Source: Candidatus Bathyarchaeota archaeon
Lineage (GTDB): Archaea > Thermoproteota > Bathyarchaeia > Bathyarchaeales > Bathycorpusculaceae
Length of the DNA: 41,791 nucleotides
Assembly: GCA_003165195.1 (NCBI GenBank)
Contig: PLSP01000114.1
Location: forward strand, 1-41,791
Direction: 5' to 3'
Shown here: one piece after another, positions 30,930-39,255 of the stretch
How the letters are laid out: every line of letters starts with the position of its first letter
Numbering within the stretch: position 1 is the first letter of the stretch
Position numbers and translations under genes: made by a program
Notes under the pieces: generated by a model
Told to the model about the DNA's origin: nothing
Databases searched by the model: none
The model's input: the letters and a program-made list of their open reading frames with translations, nothing else

Positions 30930-31721
30930 TTACATCAAAAAATAATTAGGATTAGCTCTGGCTGAGCCCATAAAGTCAGTTAAAGCTTGATTTTCAGAAG
31001 TTAAATCAGCAACACCTAACATATAGGACGGATGTTTCTCTAATTCAACTTCTTTAGTGTAGGGAGTTTTAGTAAAACGAAGCACTGTGTTTGCTTTTGC
31101 ATTGGTTATTTCTTGCAGCATAGTGTTTCTTCTGTTGCTTTCATATGGAAGATAGGATGCGATTACGATAACATGATGTTTTCTTGCGAAGTTTGTTAAA
31201 TAACTCATGATTTGGCTGTAGACTGTTCTTGCTTCTTGATCGTCTACATTGTCATGTAAAAATGGACCGGCTATGTCAGAGATTACTATAAGTTTGGCAT
31301 TGCAGGTTTCTATGGCTTCTTGTAGTTTTTCCATTATTAGCGAAGTTAATCTGTAGGCTGTGTACACACGCATATCGTGGACTCTCTCAAGCGCTGTTTG
31401 GGCGTCTATTTGTTGAAGCTCTGCGATATGTCCTATGTTTGAAAGTGAAGAGCTGCTTGCGCAGTCGATGAAAACAACATCGCTGTCTAATCCGCCTAGT
31501 TGTGCGGGCAATTGGGCACGGACGCAGAGTAGAGAGGTCAGTGTAGTTACTGATTGAGGTCCATAGAGTACGGCGAAGTCTCCTGCTTTGAATCCTGGAA
31601 AAAGGCTGTCGATTTCTGAAATGTTAAAAGCGAATCTTCTCGAGGCAGTTTGGAACGTTTTTTCTTTGTTTGTGAACTGTTTTTGTGTTCTTGATGGTTT
31701 AATTATTAGGCTTTGTTGCAT
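30930..31721 (-). CDS. RecA/RadA-like protein with a degenerate Walker A
   Basis: A 263-residue protein with the RecA-fold layout. It shows FNISEIDSLFPGFKAGDFAVLYGPQ at residues 32-56, where RadA/KaiC proteins have the P-loop. Strand 2 is DVVFIDC, and a Walker B-like LIVISDIAGPF segment lies near residue 143. A later strand is HVIVIASYLP. The P-loop reads GPQSVTTLTS instead of GPxxxGKT, so the phosphate-binding Lys is missing, and ATP hydrolysis is doubtful. It may be a structural RadB/SMS-like partner. The ATG start at 31721 is clear. It converges on ilvC and is divergent from the ArsB-like gene. Confidence 0.65.
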   Translation of the reverse strand: MQQSLIIKPSRTQKQFTNKEKTFQTASRRFAFNISEIDSLFPGFKAGDFAVLYGPQSVTTLTSLLCVRAQLPAQLGGLDSDVVFIDCASSSSLSNIGHIAELQQIDAQTALERVHDMRVYTAYRLTSLIMEKLQEAIETCNAKLIVISDIAGPFLHDNVDDQEARTVYSQIMSYLTNFARKHHVIVIASYLPYESNRRNTMLQEITNAKANTVLRFTKTPYTKEVELEKHPSYMLGVADLTSENQALTDFMGSARANPNYFLM

Positions 31722-31899
31722 TGTGCTTCAACGGAAAACCGTTACGTCTGACCAGCCTATTTAAACTATCATTCAACCAACAGTGCTGCGCAGGGGAGGG
31801 TAGAGTGAAAGTGAAAATGAAACTCATGTTACTGCTTGTTTACCAAGCTAATCTTTTATACAACAAAGCTCGCTTTTCTGCAATAACTGAGGTACCCTA

Positions 31900-33243
31900 T
31901 TGGAGTACATTGCCGTAACCGCGATCACCATCTTTGCTGTGACACTATTTCTAATGATGAAGCGACCAAGGGGTTTGAGGCTGGGTTACGCGGCTGGAAT
32001 CGGAGCTGTGGCTTCACTGCTTTTGGGTACGGTTAGTTTGGGGCAGGCTGCTCAGTCGTTTTTCAACATTTGGGATGCGGCGTTGGCGTTTTTGGGAATT
32101 GTTGCTCTGTCGGTGATACTGGAGGCCATGGGCTTCTTTAAATGGGCTGCCCTACGCGTGGTAGGGCTGGCTGGCGGCAGCGGCTTGCGACTCTACTTCT
32201 ATGTTACCCTTCTAACAGCCGCAGTAAGCATTCTCTTTGCCAACGACAGCGCAATCTTGATCTTAATTCCCATCGTTTTGGAAATTGTTTCCTGCTTAAA
32301 CATCGATTCAAAAGGTAAGCTTGCCTACTTATTTAGTGCAGGTTTAATCGCTGACACAGCAGCCATGCCGCTCCTAACAAGCAATCCAATCAACATACTT
32401 AGTGCCGACTACTTCAAGTACAGTTTCGTTGAACACCTCATCTTTATGGGTCCTATATCTGTGGCAACAATTAGTAGCAGTTTACTCATCGTTTACCTGT
32501 TTTTCAGAAAAAAGATCCCAAAAACCTTCGATCCAAAGAAAGAAGAAACACTAATCAAAAACAAACAGGTAATTTCTCCAAGTCTGCTCAAGATCTGCTT
32601 TGTAACTCTTGCAGTAATAGACCTCGGTTATGTTTTGACTTCTTTGAATAGAACGCCTGTTTCATTGGTAATTTGCAGCGGCGCGGTCTTTCTGGGAGCG
32701 GTTTACTGGATTATTCTAAAGCAAAATGGCTCTGTGAATGGCCAAAATAAGGGGCTAACTCGTCTGGCACGCGAGATCAACTGGGATATTCTGCTGTTTA
32801 TGCTTAGCATATTCATCGTTGTTCAAGGTTTGGAGACCGCGGGCATTACAAACCTGTTAGCTTCTGCGCTTGAAGCCACCAGCAAGTTGCCGTCTGCACT
32901 CGGTGTTTTTGCACCAAGCATGGTGGTTACAATTGGGGCAAGTTTCATGAATAACTGGCCCATGACAATTCTGGGCTTGCTTAGCATTCACCAAACAGGT
33001 GCATCCGGAACAGCGTTAACAGGTTTGATTTTCAGCAACTTGATAGGAAATAACTTGGGCCCACATTTTTTCCCGCTTGGCTCGCTTGCTATTTTGATGT
33101 GGCTGGAAACCATGCGACGCCGGGGTATCAGCATAAGCTTAAAGCAGTACCTAAAAATCGGTGCTATCTTATCTATCGCAGAGGTTGGCGTGGCTTCACT
33201 TGTTCTTTGGGCGGAGCTAAGTGCTGGGTTCAAGCTTTTTTAG
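31900..33243 (+). CDS. ArsB/NhaD-family anion or ion transporter
   Basis: A 447-residue membrane protein with about eleven or twelve helices spread over its length, the ion transporter superfamily layout. It has FANDSAILILIPIVLEI near residue 120, where ArsB-type proteins carry the first re-entrant NDxA motif. TAAMPLLTSNPINILSADYF (about 158-177) is the typical TSNPxN segment, and FMNNWPMTILGLLSI and FSNLIGNNLGPHFFPLGSLA form the second repeat. Arsenite export is one possibility, but other anions or sodium/proton exchange cannot be excluded. The start is TTG at 31900 with GAGGT nine bases upstream. It overlaps the convergent E1-like gene by 27 bases. Confidence 0.85.
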   Translation: MEYIAVTAITIFAVTLFLMMKRPRGLRLGYAAGIGAVASLLLGTVSLGQAAQSFFNIWDAALAFLGIVALSVILEAMGFFKWAALRVVGLAGGSGLRLYFYVTLLTAAVSILFANDSAILILIPIVLEIVSCLNIDSKGKLAYLFSAGLIADTAAMPLLTSNPINILSADYFKYSFVEHLIFMGPISVATISSSLLIVYLFFRKKIPKTFDPKKEETLIKNKQVISPSLLKICFVTLAVIDLGYVLTSLNRTPVSLVICSGAVFLGAVYWIILKQNGSVNGQNKGLTRLAREINWDILLFMLSIFIVVQGLETAGITNLLASALEATSKLPSALGVFAPSMVVTIGASFMNNWPMTILGLLSIHQTGASGTALTGLIFSNLIGNNLGPHFFPLGSLAILMWLETMRRRGISISLKQYLKIGAILSIAEVGVASLVLWAELSAGFKLF

Positions 33244-34275
33244 AATTTCACGATAGATTGCCAAAGCCGTCTTTTCATCTGAAACACCCTTTAGGAGCAT
33301 CCGCCCTCCGTTGAAGAGGCTCACTTCATGACCCTCGTAAATGAACATGAGTGCCAAACGAGATTTCAAACGCAAGGTAAACTGGCTGTTCACTAATGGG
33401 TACACTTCGTCCAGATTTAGCCGTAACGGTTTTTCTGGGTTAATATTAGCTGTGTCCCGTCCGCAAAGCCAAACCAACCTTTCCCTTCCCGAAACAGTAG
33501 ACAGATCACCATGGCAAACTGGGCAGCGGGTGCTTTTCGAGATGTCTATAGTTGTGAAGTCCATGTCACTAAAGTCGCAGACCAACAATTTACCCTTCAA
33601 AGTTGAGCCGACGCCGGCGAGCAGCTTGATGGTTTCCATGGCTTGCAGGGCTCCGACGATTCCCGGGGTAGCCCCGATTACTCCTCGAGTGCTACAGGTT
33701 AAAAGATCGTTGTCTGAGAGGTTCGGCATCAAACACTCAAGGCACCCAGTTTCAGGCGGCGAAAAAACAGAGAGATTGCCTTCAATACCTATGGCGGCTC
33801 CAAAAACATATGGGATTTTCAGTTTTACACAGGTACGGTTGACGAGGTATCGTGTAATCATATTGTCCAATCCGTCGACAACGCAGTCCACCCCGCGTAA
33901 AAGGCGTTCGACGTTGGTGGCGTTGACGTTTTCGGTGAAGGGTTCGGTTTTTATGAGAGGATTGAGTTCGCTCAAGCGCTTTGCAGCAACTTCGGCTTTG
34001 GGATAATGCAGGTCGGCTGAGGTGTAGAGGATTTGGCGATGAAGATTCTGCAGTTCAATTGTGTCCTGGTCAATTAGACGGATGTAGCCAACGCCAGCCA
34101 ACGCCAAGTAAAGCGAAGAAACTGTGCCCAACCCGCCGGAGCCAACCACGGCAACTTTAGCCTTACCCAGTTTCTTCTGCCCTATCTCCCCAATTTCTTT
34201 CATATTGACTTGACGACTGTAAAAATCCTTAGCGAAGACTTCATTCTCTGCTGTATCCAAACGGACCTGCTCCAA
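33217..34275 (-). CDS. ThiF/MoeB-type E1-like adenylyltransferase with an extra C-terminal domain
   Basis: Adenylates the C-terminus of a ubiquitin-like sulfur carrier (for example for molybdopterin, thiamine or tRNA thiolation). The ATP loop is VAVVGSGGLG (41-50). Next come LIDQDTIELQNLHRQILY, DCVVDGLDNMITRYLVN and VFGAAIGIEGNLS. CLECLMP pairs with CPVCHG to form the zinc site, and LLTCSTRGVIGATPGIVG holds the probable catalytic cysteine. The last 90 residues are an unassigned domain (RERLVWLCGRDT onwards, with a ribosomal-L/CRM-like alternation of beta and helix). The start is TTG at 34275. No carrier gene is adjacent. Confidence 0.85.
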   Translation of the reverse strand: MEQVRLDTAENEVFAKDFYSRQVNMKEIGEIGQKKLGKAKVAVVGSGGLGTVSSLYLALAGVGYIRLIDQDTIELQNLHRQILYTSADLHYPKAEVAAKRLSELNPLIKTEPFTENVNATNVERLLRGVDCVVDGLDNMITRYLVNRTCVKLKIPYVFGAAIGIEGNLSVFSPPETGCLECLMPNLSDNDLLTCSTRGVIGATPGIVGALQAMETIKLLAGVGSTLKGKLLVCDFSDMDFTTIDISKSTRCPVCHGDLSTVSGRERLVWLCGRDTANINPEKPLRLNLDEVYPLVNSQFTLRLKSRLALMFIYEGHEVSLFNGGRMLLKGVSDEKTALAIYREILKKLEPST

Positions 34276-34402
34276 AGTGGAATTGTTGCTGTTCAGCCTT
34301 ATTTCTTTTGTAGTAAACGCTCATCTAGTTAAACCACTTTTGTGACAAGCAAAATTAACCCTTATATTGAATCGTTAACAATGATTTGGAGGGTGCAAGA
34401 AA

Positions 34403-34615
34403 GTGGGGAGAGCAGTAGTTACTAAAGGTCAACGTAGACTTGGCAGGACAATTCGAAAGCTTGAGGGAAGCGTGGAGCTCAGCAGCAAGGAAAGCAAAGC
34501 GAAGGTAGAAGAGAAAAAGTATAAGCAGCAAAATCAAGCATCCATAGGATACACCGATGAGTCAGCCGTTGAGAACTTGCGTGACCCCTCAAAATGGAAG
34601 AAAACCATACCCTAA
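34403..34615 (+). CDS. Small basic hypothetical protein, 70 residues
   Basis: I do not recognise it. The GTG at 34403 is preceded by GGAGG about ten bases upstream, a good ribosome-binding site, so it is probably a real gene. The product is rich in Lys, Arg and Gln (KGQRRLGRTIRKLEG near the N-terminus and KVEEKKYKQQNQ in the middle) and ends with NLRDPSKWKKTIP. It looks hydrophilic and largely disordered, possibly a nucleic-acid or ribosome-associated peptide. A run of eight T about ten bases past the stop is a likely terminator. Confidence 0.6.
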   Translation: MGRAVVTKGQRRLGRTIRKLEGSVELSSKESKAKVEEKKYKQQNQASIGYTDESAVENLRDPSKWKKTIP

Positions 34616-34624
34616 ATCATAAAT

Positions 34625-34632
34625 CTTTTTTT
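34625..34632 (+). terminator. Oligo-T terminator
   Basis: An uninterrupted run of eight T, 10-17 bases after the stop of the small basic protein gene, fits archaeal termination and separates that gene from the inverted-repeat element that follows. Confidence 0.5.
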
Positions 34633-34646
34633 AAAAGTCGATTTGC

Positions 34647-34746
34647 TCAGCGAATCAAACGTTTAACAAGGGATTGGTGGAGATTTGGGAGCCCAATCTC
34701 GGGGTTAAATGTGGCTTGGATACCTTGTTAAACGCCGATTCGCTGA
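34647..34746. repeat. 100-nt inverted-repeat element with nested hairpin
   Basis: TCAGCGAATC-aaa-CGTTTAACAAGG at 34647-34671 pairs with CCTTGTTAAACG-cc-GATTCGCTGA at 34723-34746, giving a 22-base-pair stem with one small internal bulge. In the enclosed 51 bases GAGATTTGGG and CCCAATCTC (about 34680-34700) form a second hairpin. The left arm can also fold on itself. The element lies in a 260-base gap between two plus-strand genes and is not simply a terminator. It could be a structured RNA or a terminal-inverted-repeat mini-element. Confidence 0.7.
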
Positions 34747-34876
34747 ACGTTTTGTGGTCGTGTTGGATTGGCGTTCTCTGCAACAACTTTACTTATCTTA
34801 ATCCTCTTATGCGTTTCACAAATAATCTATATAGAAAATAGATTCACACTTCATTGTAACATTTAGGTTTTTTAAG

Positions 34877-35266
34877 GTGGAAACGTTTAGTTTACTTGTG
34901 AATTTTATGTCAGCTTCTTTTGATATTGAAAGCGCATGGAATTTTCGCGTTTTTGACAAACGATTGATTGTTGCTAAAACAAAAAATGAATCGGTTCGCA
35001 AGGTGGCAGTTTTGGATGTTTTAACAAATTTGATGTTTGCTGTTGAAGTGCCAGACATGATTTCGATTAAGGAACTGGACATTGATAAAGAATATCTAGC
35101 TAACTTGCGTGTCTACACTGCGAAAGATGTGGCGAATGTAGATGAGAGTGTCGTTAACTTTTTTGAAGTTTTAGATGTTGACCAAAGAATAGAGGACTTC
35201 ATTAAGGCATATTGGATTTACCCGAGCAAAATACGGTTTGAACTAGTGGATATTGAAGAGCCTTAA
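34877..35266 (+). CDS. Hypothetical protein, 129 residues
   Basis: I do not recognise it. The frame opens at GTG 34877; an ATG at 34907 would remove ten residues and leave MSASFDIESAWNF as the N-terminus. The product is soluble and acidic, with alternating beta-like stretches (FRVFDKRLIVAKTKNES, KVAVLDVLTNLMFAVEV) and a helical, Asp/Glu-rich second half ending SKIRFELVDIEEP. The opposite-strand frame (34816-35082) is shorter and less protein-like. The gene probably stands alone. No membrane segment or metal motif is seen. Confidence 0.55.
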   Translation: METFSLLVNFMSASFDIESAWNFRVFDKRLIVAKTKNESVRKVAVLDVLTNLMFAVEVPDMISIKELDIDKEYLANLRVYTAKDVANVDESVVNFFEVLDVDQRIEDFIKAYWIYPSKIRFELVDIEEP

Positions 35267-35473
35267 GTACTCTCAATGATTGGTTTATTAAGTGAATGTT
35301 ACGGTTCCCTTAAATCCCAAAATGCATTAGCTTTTTAACATAGTCTTGTTCATGGCTAGCAGACAATTTGGCCGGTTGAAATCCAACAATAATTAATTCA
35401 TAAATAGTTTGAAATTCGGATGGTTTTTTTGTCCTACTATTAACTTTTATCTCAAAAGAAAGAGGTACATAAT

Positions 35474-36379
35474 TTAGCGTAGTACCATGTTTACGAATTT
35501 TTCTGGGTTAAATAATTCCAAATCTTTGTACGTTTGTCCTACACCGATGAACAATATGGGCTTTTGAGTCACATAGGTTACGCTTAGCGCTGAACCGCCT
35601 TTAACGTCCGCATCCACTTTGGTCAATATAGTTGCATCTATGCCTACGGCTTTATTGAATTCCTCCGCCTGCTCTACGGCGTCGTTGCCGATTAATGAGT
35701 CAACTGTGAAAATAGTCAGGTCAGGGCTAACAACCCGCTTCACTTTAATCAGCTCATTCATCAGGTTCTGGTTAGTCTGCATTCGTCCGGCTGTATCAAT
35801 CAACACAAAATTAATTCCATGGGCCTTCGCATGGTTCACCGCGTCGTAAGCTACAGCTGCTGGGTCGCCACCGTAGTTGCTTTTAATAACCCGCACACCT
35901 AAGCGTCGTCCATGTTCCTCTAGCTGCTCTATCGAGCCAGCGCGGTAAGTGTCTGCGCCAGCAAGCACCACAGAGTAGCCTTTTTCACGGACAAACTGGG
36001 CAACCTTAGCTATAGTGGTGGTTTTTCCTGTGCCGTTGATGCCCACAAACATTAAAACAAGCGGTTCGTTCTTCTTTCTTTTCTCAGATGCTATCTTGAG
36101 TAAATCTATTTTTTGACCTGTAAGCATAACTTCTAAAAGGACTTGTTTTAGATTATCTTCAACGATTTTTTTTCTATCGTCTAAGCGTTTAACCTGAACG
36201 CCGTTGAGGCGTTTTACAAGGTCGTCGCTGATTTTTTCAGCAACGGGAAAAGCCACGTCGTTTTCGACTAGGCTCATTTTGAAGTCGGATAAAATAGGGG
36301 TTAAATTTTCACTTTTAAGTTCGGTTGTGGTAACCTTGTTTACTAAACCCTTAAAACCTGATTTAAGCTTCTCAAACAT
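35474..36379 (-). CDS. ftsY: Signal recognition particle receptor FtsY
   Basis: GTPase that docks SRP-ribosome complexes at the membrane. From the ATG at 36379 (MFEKLKSGFKGLVNKV) the protein is about 301 residues; 15 further in-frame codons upstream overlap pfdA and are probably not used. It has a helical N domain, then G1 GINGTGKTTT, the DTYRAGSIEQL segment, G3 DTAGR, G4 TKVDADVKGG and the closing GVGQTYKDLELFNPEKFV. There is no long acidic A domain, as in many archaea. It begins five bases after the prefoldin stop and is the last gene of this minus-strand cluster. Confidence 0.95.
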   Translation of the reverse strand: MFEKLKSGFKGLVNKVTTTELKSENLTPILSDFKMSLVENDVAFPVAEKISDDLVKRLNGVQVKRLDDRKKIVEDNLKQVLLEVMLTGQKIDLLKIASEKRKKNEPLVLMFVGINGTGKTTTIAKVAQFVREKGYSVVLAGADTYRAGSIEQLEEHGRRLGVRVIKSNYGGDPAAVAYDAVNHAKAHGINFVLIDTAGRMQTNQNLMNELIKVKRVVSPDLTIFTVDSLIGNDAVEQAEEFNKAVGIDATILTKVDADVKGGSALSVTYVTQKPILFIGVGQTYKDLELFNPEKFVNMVLR

Positions 36380-36383
36380 CGCT

Positions 36384-36821
36384 TCAAGGTTTCCCTTCTC
36401 TCGCATCGTTAAGTAATGTTTCAATCCGGGTTCTGCCAGTATTTATTCGGTCAGCCACTTGTGTGAACTGTTGTTGGGCAGCGTTCATTGTTTTCCCCAA
36501 TTCGTCAAGCCGTTCTTTTAGGGTTGATTTTGCATCAGCCAAAGATTTTTCTACCGATACGCCGGCGCCTAATCCGACAATTACTTTGTTTGTGTCTGTA
36601 ATTTTGGCTTTAACGTAAGAGTTGCCACCAATTGGAACTAGCAGCTCAGTGTTTTCCTTTTCTTTCTCTATTCCTTCCAGCGTTAGGTTAGCATAAGTTA
36701 AGTCTGTGAGAGCTGCATTCACCATGCTTATTCGCTGCTGCAAGGCGTCTGCTGTTTGTTCCAGATAACGCATCTCCATGCTGAGTTTGCGCAGTTCTTC
36801 TTCGGCTGCTCGGTGTGCCAA
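36384..36821 (-). CDS. pfdA: Prefoldin alpha subunit
   Basis: Two alpha and four beta subunits form the jellyfish-shaped prefoldin chaperone that hands unfolded proteins to the thermosome. The 145-residue protein has long N- and C-terminal coiled-coil helices (about 1-45 and 100-140) around a beta-hairpin core with the hallmark LLVPIGGNSYVKAKI (about 61-75) and VIVGLGAGVSVEKS. The start is TTG at 36821, with GGGAG about ten bases upstream. It lies between LX and ftsY, the usual archaeal arrangement. Confidence 0.93.
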   Translation of the reverse strand: MAHRAAEEELRKLSMEMRYLEQTADALQQRISMVNAALTDLTYANLTLEGIEKEKENTELLVPIGGNSYVKAKITDTNKVIVGLGAGVSVEKSLADAKSTLKERLDELGKTMNAAQQQFTQVADRINTGRTRIETLLNDAREGKP

Positions 36822-36826
36822 AATAA

Positions 36827-37054
36827 TTACTCTCCCATGACAAGTTTTTTCAAGATGGGGTTTATGATTTGTTCGGCAGAGACTTCTTCAACCGAGTTAA
36901 TTTTTATATGGCATCTTTTTACTCGGTGTCTACTACCTATTTCAGCATAAACCTTCTCAACTGCATGCTCGCTTTTGTCAGCTAACAGTTCCCTAACAAA
37001 AGGAGTTTTCAAGTTTGGCTTGTTGATTGCGCCTGTTACTTTGTAAGCCTTCAT
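36827..37054 (-). CDS. rplX: Ribosomal protein LX (L20a/L18ae family)
   Basis: A 75-residue large-subunit protein homologous to eukaryotic L18a (eL20). It starts KAYKVTGAI and continues with FVRELLADKSEHAVEKVYAEIGSRHRVKRCHIKI, the conserved helix-strand part of the family. Length is normal. It lies five bases upstream of prefoldin alpha and about 160 bases downstream of aIF6. The annotation rlx/rpl20A/rplX differs by database; I use the archaeal name. Confidence 0.9.
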   Translation of the reverse strand: MKAYKVTGAINKPNLKTPFVRELLADKSEHAVEKVYAEIGSRHRVKRCHIKINSVEEVSAEQIINPILKKLVMGE

Positions 37055-37216
37055 TTTTCATCTTTCCGCAAAACATCCAGTGCATTCCCAATTATAAAGA
37101 TTCACCTTGAAGGGGACATAACCCCTTAAAGGCGGCTAATTTACAATAAAACGCCCTTACCAGATTAGGCGTTGAAGAGAAAAGAGAGAGTCAATTTTCC
37201 AAAAGACTATCAGTGT

Positions 37217-37885
37217 TTATAGTGTGTCAAGGGCGTGTTCAATTATGAACATTTCAGGACCAGTGGTCATAGAACCGGCAACTGCAGCTTTGGAATTTGC
37301 AAGTAAGCCAGTTCCAACATAAGGAACTCCACAGTTAATCGTACCTACATCAACTGGAACCTTGAAGGTGGCTTCTAAGATTTTTCTTTCTTCGCCGTTC
37401 AACAAAGGATGAGCTAATACGCCTTTATTTGTTGCTACAGCTAAGGAGCCAACATAGGGTAAACCACCAATTTCTGTTGGTACAGCTTCGACGCCTAAGG
37501 CTTCAGAGATTTTTTTTATTTCTGCTTCTTTGAATCGGGGGTCAACTACTGCACCCTTGTCGTTGGCTAAAACGAGGTTACCGTACGCTGTTTTCTTGGT
37601 TTCCATGATGGTGATGTTTCCCTCGTAAGCTTCTCTAATTTGTGATAGTTCTTCTTCCCGGACATAGTTGGGGAGGAGCATTCCGTTGCTGTTTGCACAT
37701 GTTAAAGCGCCACAAAGAACAGAACCACCGATCGATGTGTAGACAAGTTTGGTGTTTAGCCAATCAGCGTACTCTTGAGCTTTTTCTTTAGGAACCATGC
37801 GTGGGATTATCACTATTTTTTCGTTGGCTAGTGCATAGACTCCTATGCTTGCGCTTCCAACTATGCTGGATAAGTAAACCGTCAA
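37217..37885 (-). CDS. eif6: Translation initiation factor 6 (aIF6)
   Basis: Binds the large ribosomal subunit and blocks joining with the small subunit until maturation. The 222-residue protein is built of five similar repeats, each with a G-NxNG/ANxxG-like turn: SIGVYALANEK, CANSNGMLLP, LANDKGAVVDP, ATNKGVLAHP and LANSKAAVAG. This gives the pentein fold. The start is TTG at 37885; an in-frame TAA two codons upstream fixes the limit. In archaea this gene normally follows L39e and L31e; here an ATPase cassette lies between. Confidence 0.94.
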   Translation of the reverse strand: MTVYLSSIVGSASIGVYALANEKIVIIPRMVPKEKAQEYADWLNTKLVYTSIGGSVLCGALTCANSNGMLLPNYVREEELSQIREAYEGNITIMETKKTAYGNLVLANDKGAVVDPRFKEAEIKKISEALGVEAVPTEIGGLPYVGSLAVATNKGVLAHPLLNGEERKILEATFKVPVDVGTINCGVPYVGTGLLANSKAAVAGSMTTGPEMFIIEHALDTL

Positions 37886-38105
37886 GAATTATTCTTCCCT
37901 AACTGGCGATGTTTCACGCATACTCCTTTTTTTAGATTGCGGTTTACACCACATTTTCCAAAGCGATTACCATAACATTTATGCGGCGTTTTCTTGAAAA
38001 CAGAGATTAGATAGTCTAATTGATTTTTTGTCGAGGGATGATTTGGTTTTGGATGGATCGCAAAATGCTGGAAGAAACGGAATTAATGCTTTGAAATGGA
38101 AAAAA

Positions 38106-38114
38106 CGTTTTTAG
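38106..38114 (+). promoter_or_regulatory. Possible TATA element of the ATPase cassette
   Basis: GTTTTTAGG lies about 40 bases upstream of the TTG start at 38150. Transcription would start about 38132-38138, inside the palindrome CATACTTAGTATG at 38126-38138. That location would suit autoregulation by a protein bound to the palindrome. Inferred by spacing only. Confidence 0.35.
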
Positions 38115-38125
38115 GTATGAGGGGG

Positions 38126-38152
38126 CATACTTAGTATGGGTACCCCTACTTG
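38126..38152. repeat. 27-bp direct repeat, left copy, with internal palindrome
   Basis: Begins CATACTTAGTATGGG and ends ACCCCTACTTG. It matches 39256-39282 at 26 of 27 positions, with T versus C at the sixteenth base. CATACT-T-AGTATG is a perfect odd palindrome. The last three bases (TTG) are the start codon of the ATPase gene, so the repeat covers its start region. Confidence 0.9.
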
Positions 38153-39244
38153 TACTTTGATCCGAGACCAAAAAACCAAAAAGAAGACCTTTACAATCGC
38201 CAAAGAGAACTAAAACAATTCACAGAAGCCGTCACACACTCACCTCTAATCGTCATCACCGGACTGCGGCGAACAGGAAAAACCAGCTTCCTCAACGTAG
38301 CAATGATCCAATCAAACCAGCCACACACAACCCTTGACCTTCGCGGACTCCCATACAACCCGTCACGAGCAGACATCATACGACGCTTAAATTCCGCTTT
38401 CAACAAGATTGACCACCAATGGTTCTCAAAATTATCTGATGCGCTAAAACATCTCAGAGGAATCTCTATATTGGGAAATGAAATCAGTTTCGATTGGGGC
38501 AAAGATGGCATTGATTTACCTGAGCTTTTCGCCGAAATTGATGCGTGGGCGGGTAAAGAGAAGAAGCATTTTTTGATGGCGTTTGATGAGATTCAACTTG
38601 TTCGAGGTGATAAGTGGATCCCACAATTCTTTGCACACGTAGCCGACACCTACCGTAACGTAACTCTCATACTGACTGGATCAGAATGTGGGATGATGTT
38701 CGATTTTCTTGATTTCGATAACCCAAATGCACCCTTATTTGGAAGAGACTATGTCCAGATTCAAATGGTAAATTTTACTACACAACAAGCTGAAGATTTT
38801 CTAACTAAGGGATTCCAACAAATCGGTGTTGAAGCTTCTCCAAAAGTTGTTAGTTATGCAGTGCAAAATCTTGATGGAATTGCAGGTTGGCTAACTTTGT
38901 TTGGTTCGAGATGCCAAACCAAACACAGTAGTTCAGAAGCGTTAGTTGATGAAGTTGTTTTTGAGGCAGGAAAGTTAGCTAGAGAGGAAGCAGTGAAACT
39001 CACAGCTATTTCTAAGCGGTATGGTTTGGCGCTTAATTATTTAGCAGGAGTCGGTCAGGCGGGTTGGGGTCAAATTAAGGCAGGGATTGAAGCCAATGAG
39101 GGTCATGCAATAACAAACGCAGCCGCATCAAAAATACTAAACACGCTGGTCAAAGTGGCTTTCATACAGAAAATCGAAGAAAAATACTCAATTACTGACC
39201 CGCTTATGGTTAAAGGCATCAAGGAGGAGCCACTTCCACAGTAA
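38150..39244 (+). CDS. Archaeal ATPase (STAND/MNS-like) in a direct-repeat-flanked cassette
   Basis: A 364-residue protein of the archaeal ATPase family. YNRQRELKQFTEAV precedes Walker A GLRRTGKTS (residues 38-46), Walker B FLMAFDEIQLV lies near 142, and the LTGSECGMM sensor-like motif near 178. A C-terminal winged-helix-like region (about 285-350) contains SKRYGLALNYLAGVG and AAASKILNTLVKVAFIQK. These ATPases are multicopy and poorly understood in archaea. The likely start is TTG at 38150, in the left repeat, with no ribosome-binding site. It lies on the strand opposite to the ribosomal genes on both sides. Confidence 0.85.
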   Translation: MYFDPRPKNQKEDLYNRQRELKQFTEAVTHSPLIVITGLRRTGKTSFLNVAMIQSNQPHTTLDLRGLPYNPSRADIIRRLNSAFNKIDHQWFSKLSDALKHLRGISILGNEISFDWGKDGIDLPELFAEIDAWAGKEKKHFLMAFDEIQLVRGDKWIPQFFAHVADTYRNVTLILTGSECGMMFDFLDFDNPNAPLFGRDYVQIQMVNFTTQQAEDFLTKGFQQIGVEASPKVVSYAVQNLDGIAGWLTLFGSRCQTKHSSSEALVDEVVFEAGKLAREEAVKLTAISKRYGLALNYLAGVGQAGWGQIKAGIEANEGHAITNAAASKILNTLVKVAFIQKIEEKYSITDPLMVKGIKEEPLPQ

Positions 39245-39255
39245 GTACCCCCACC

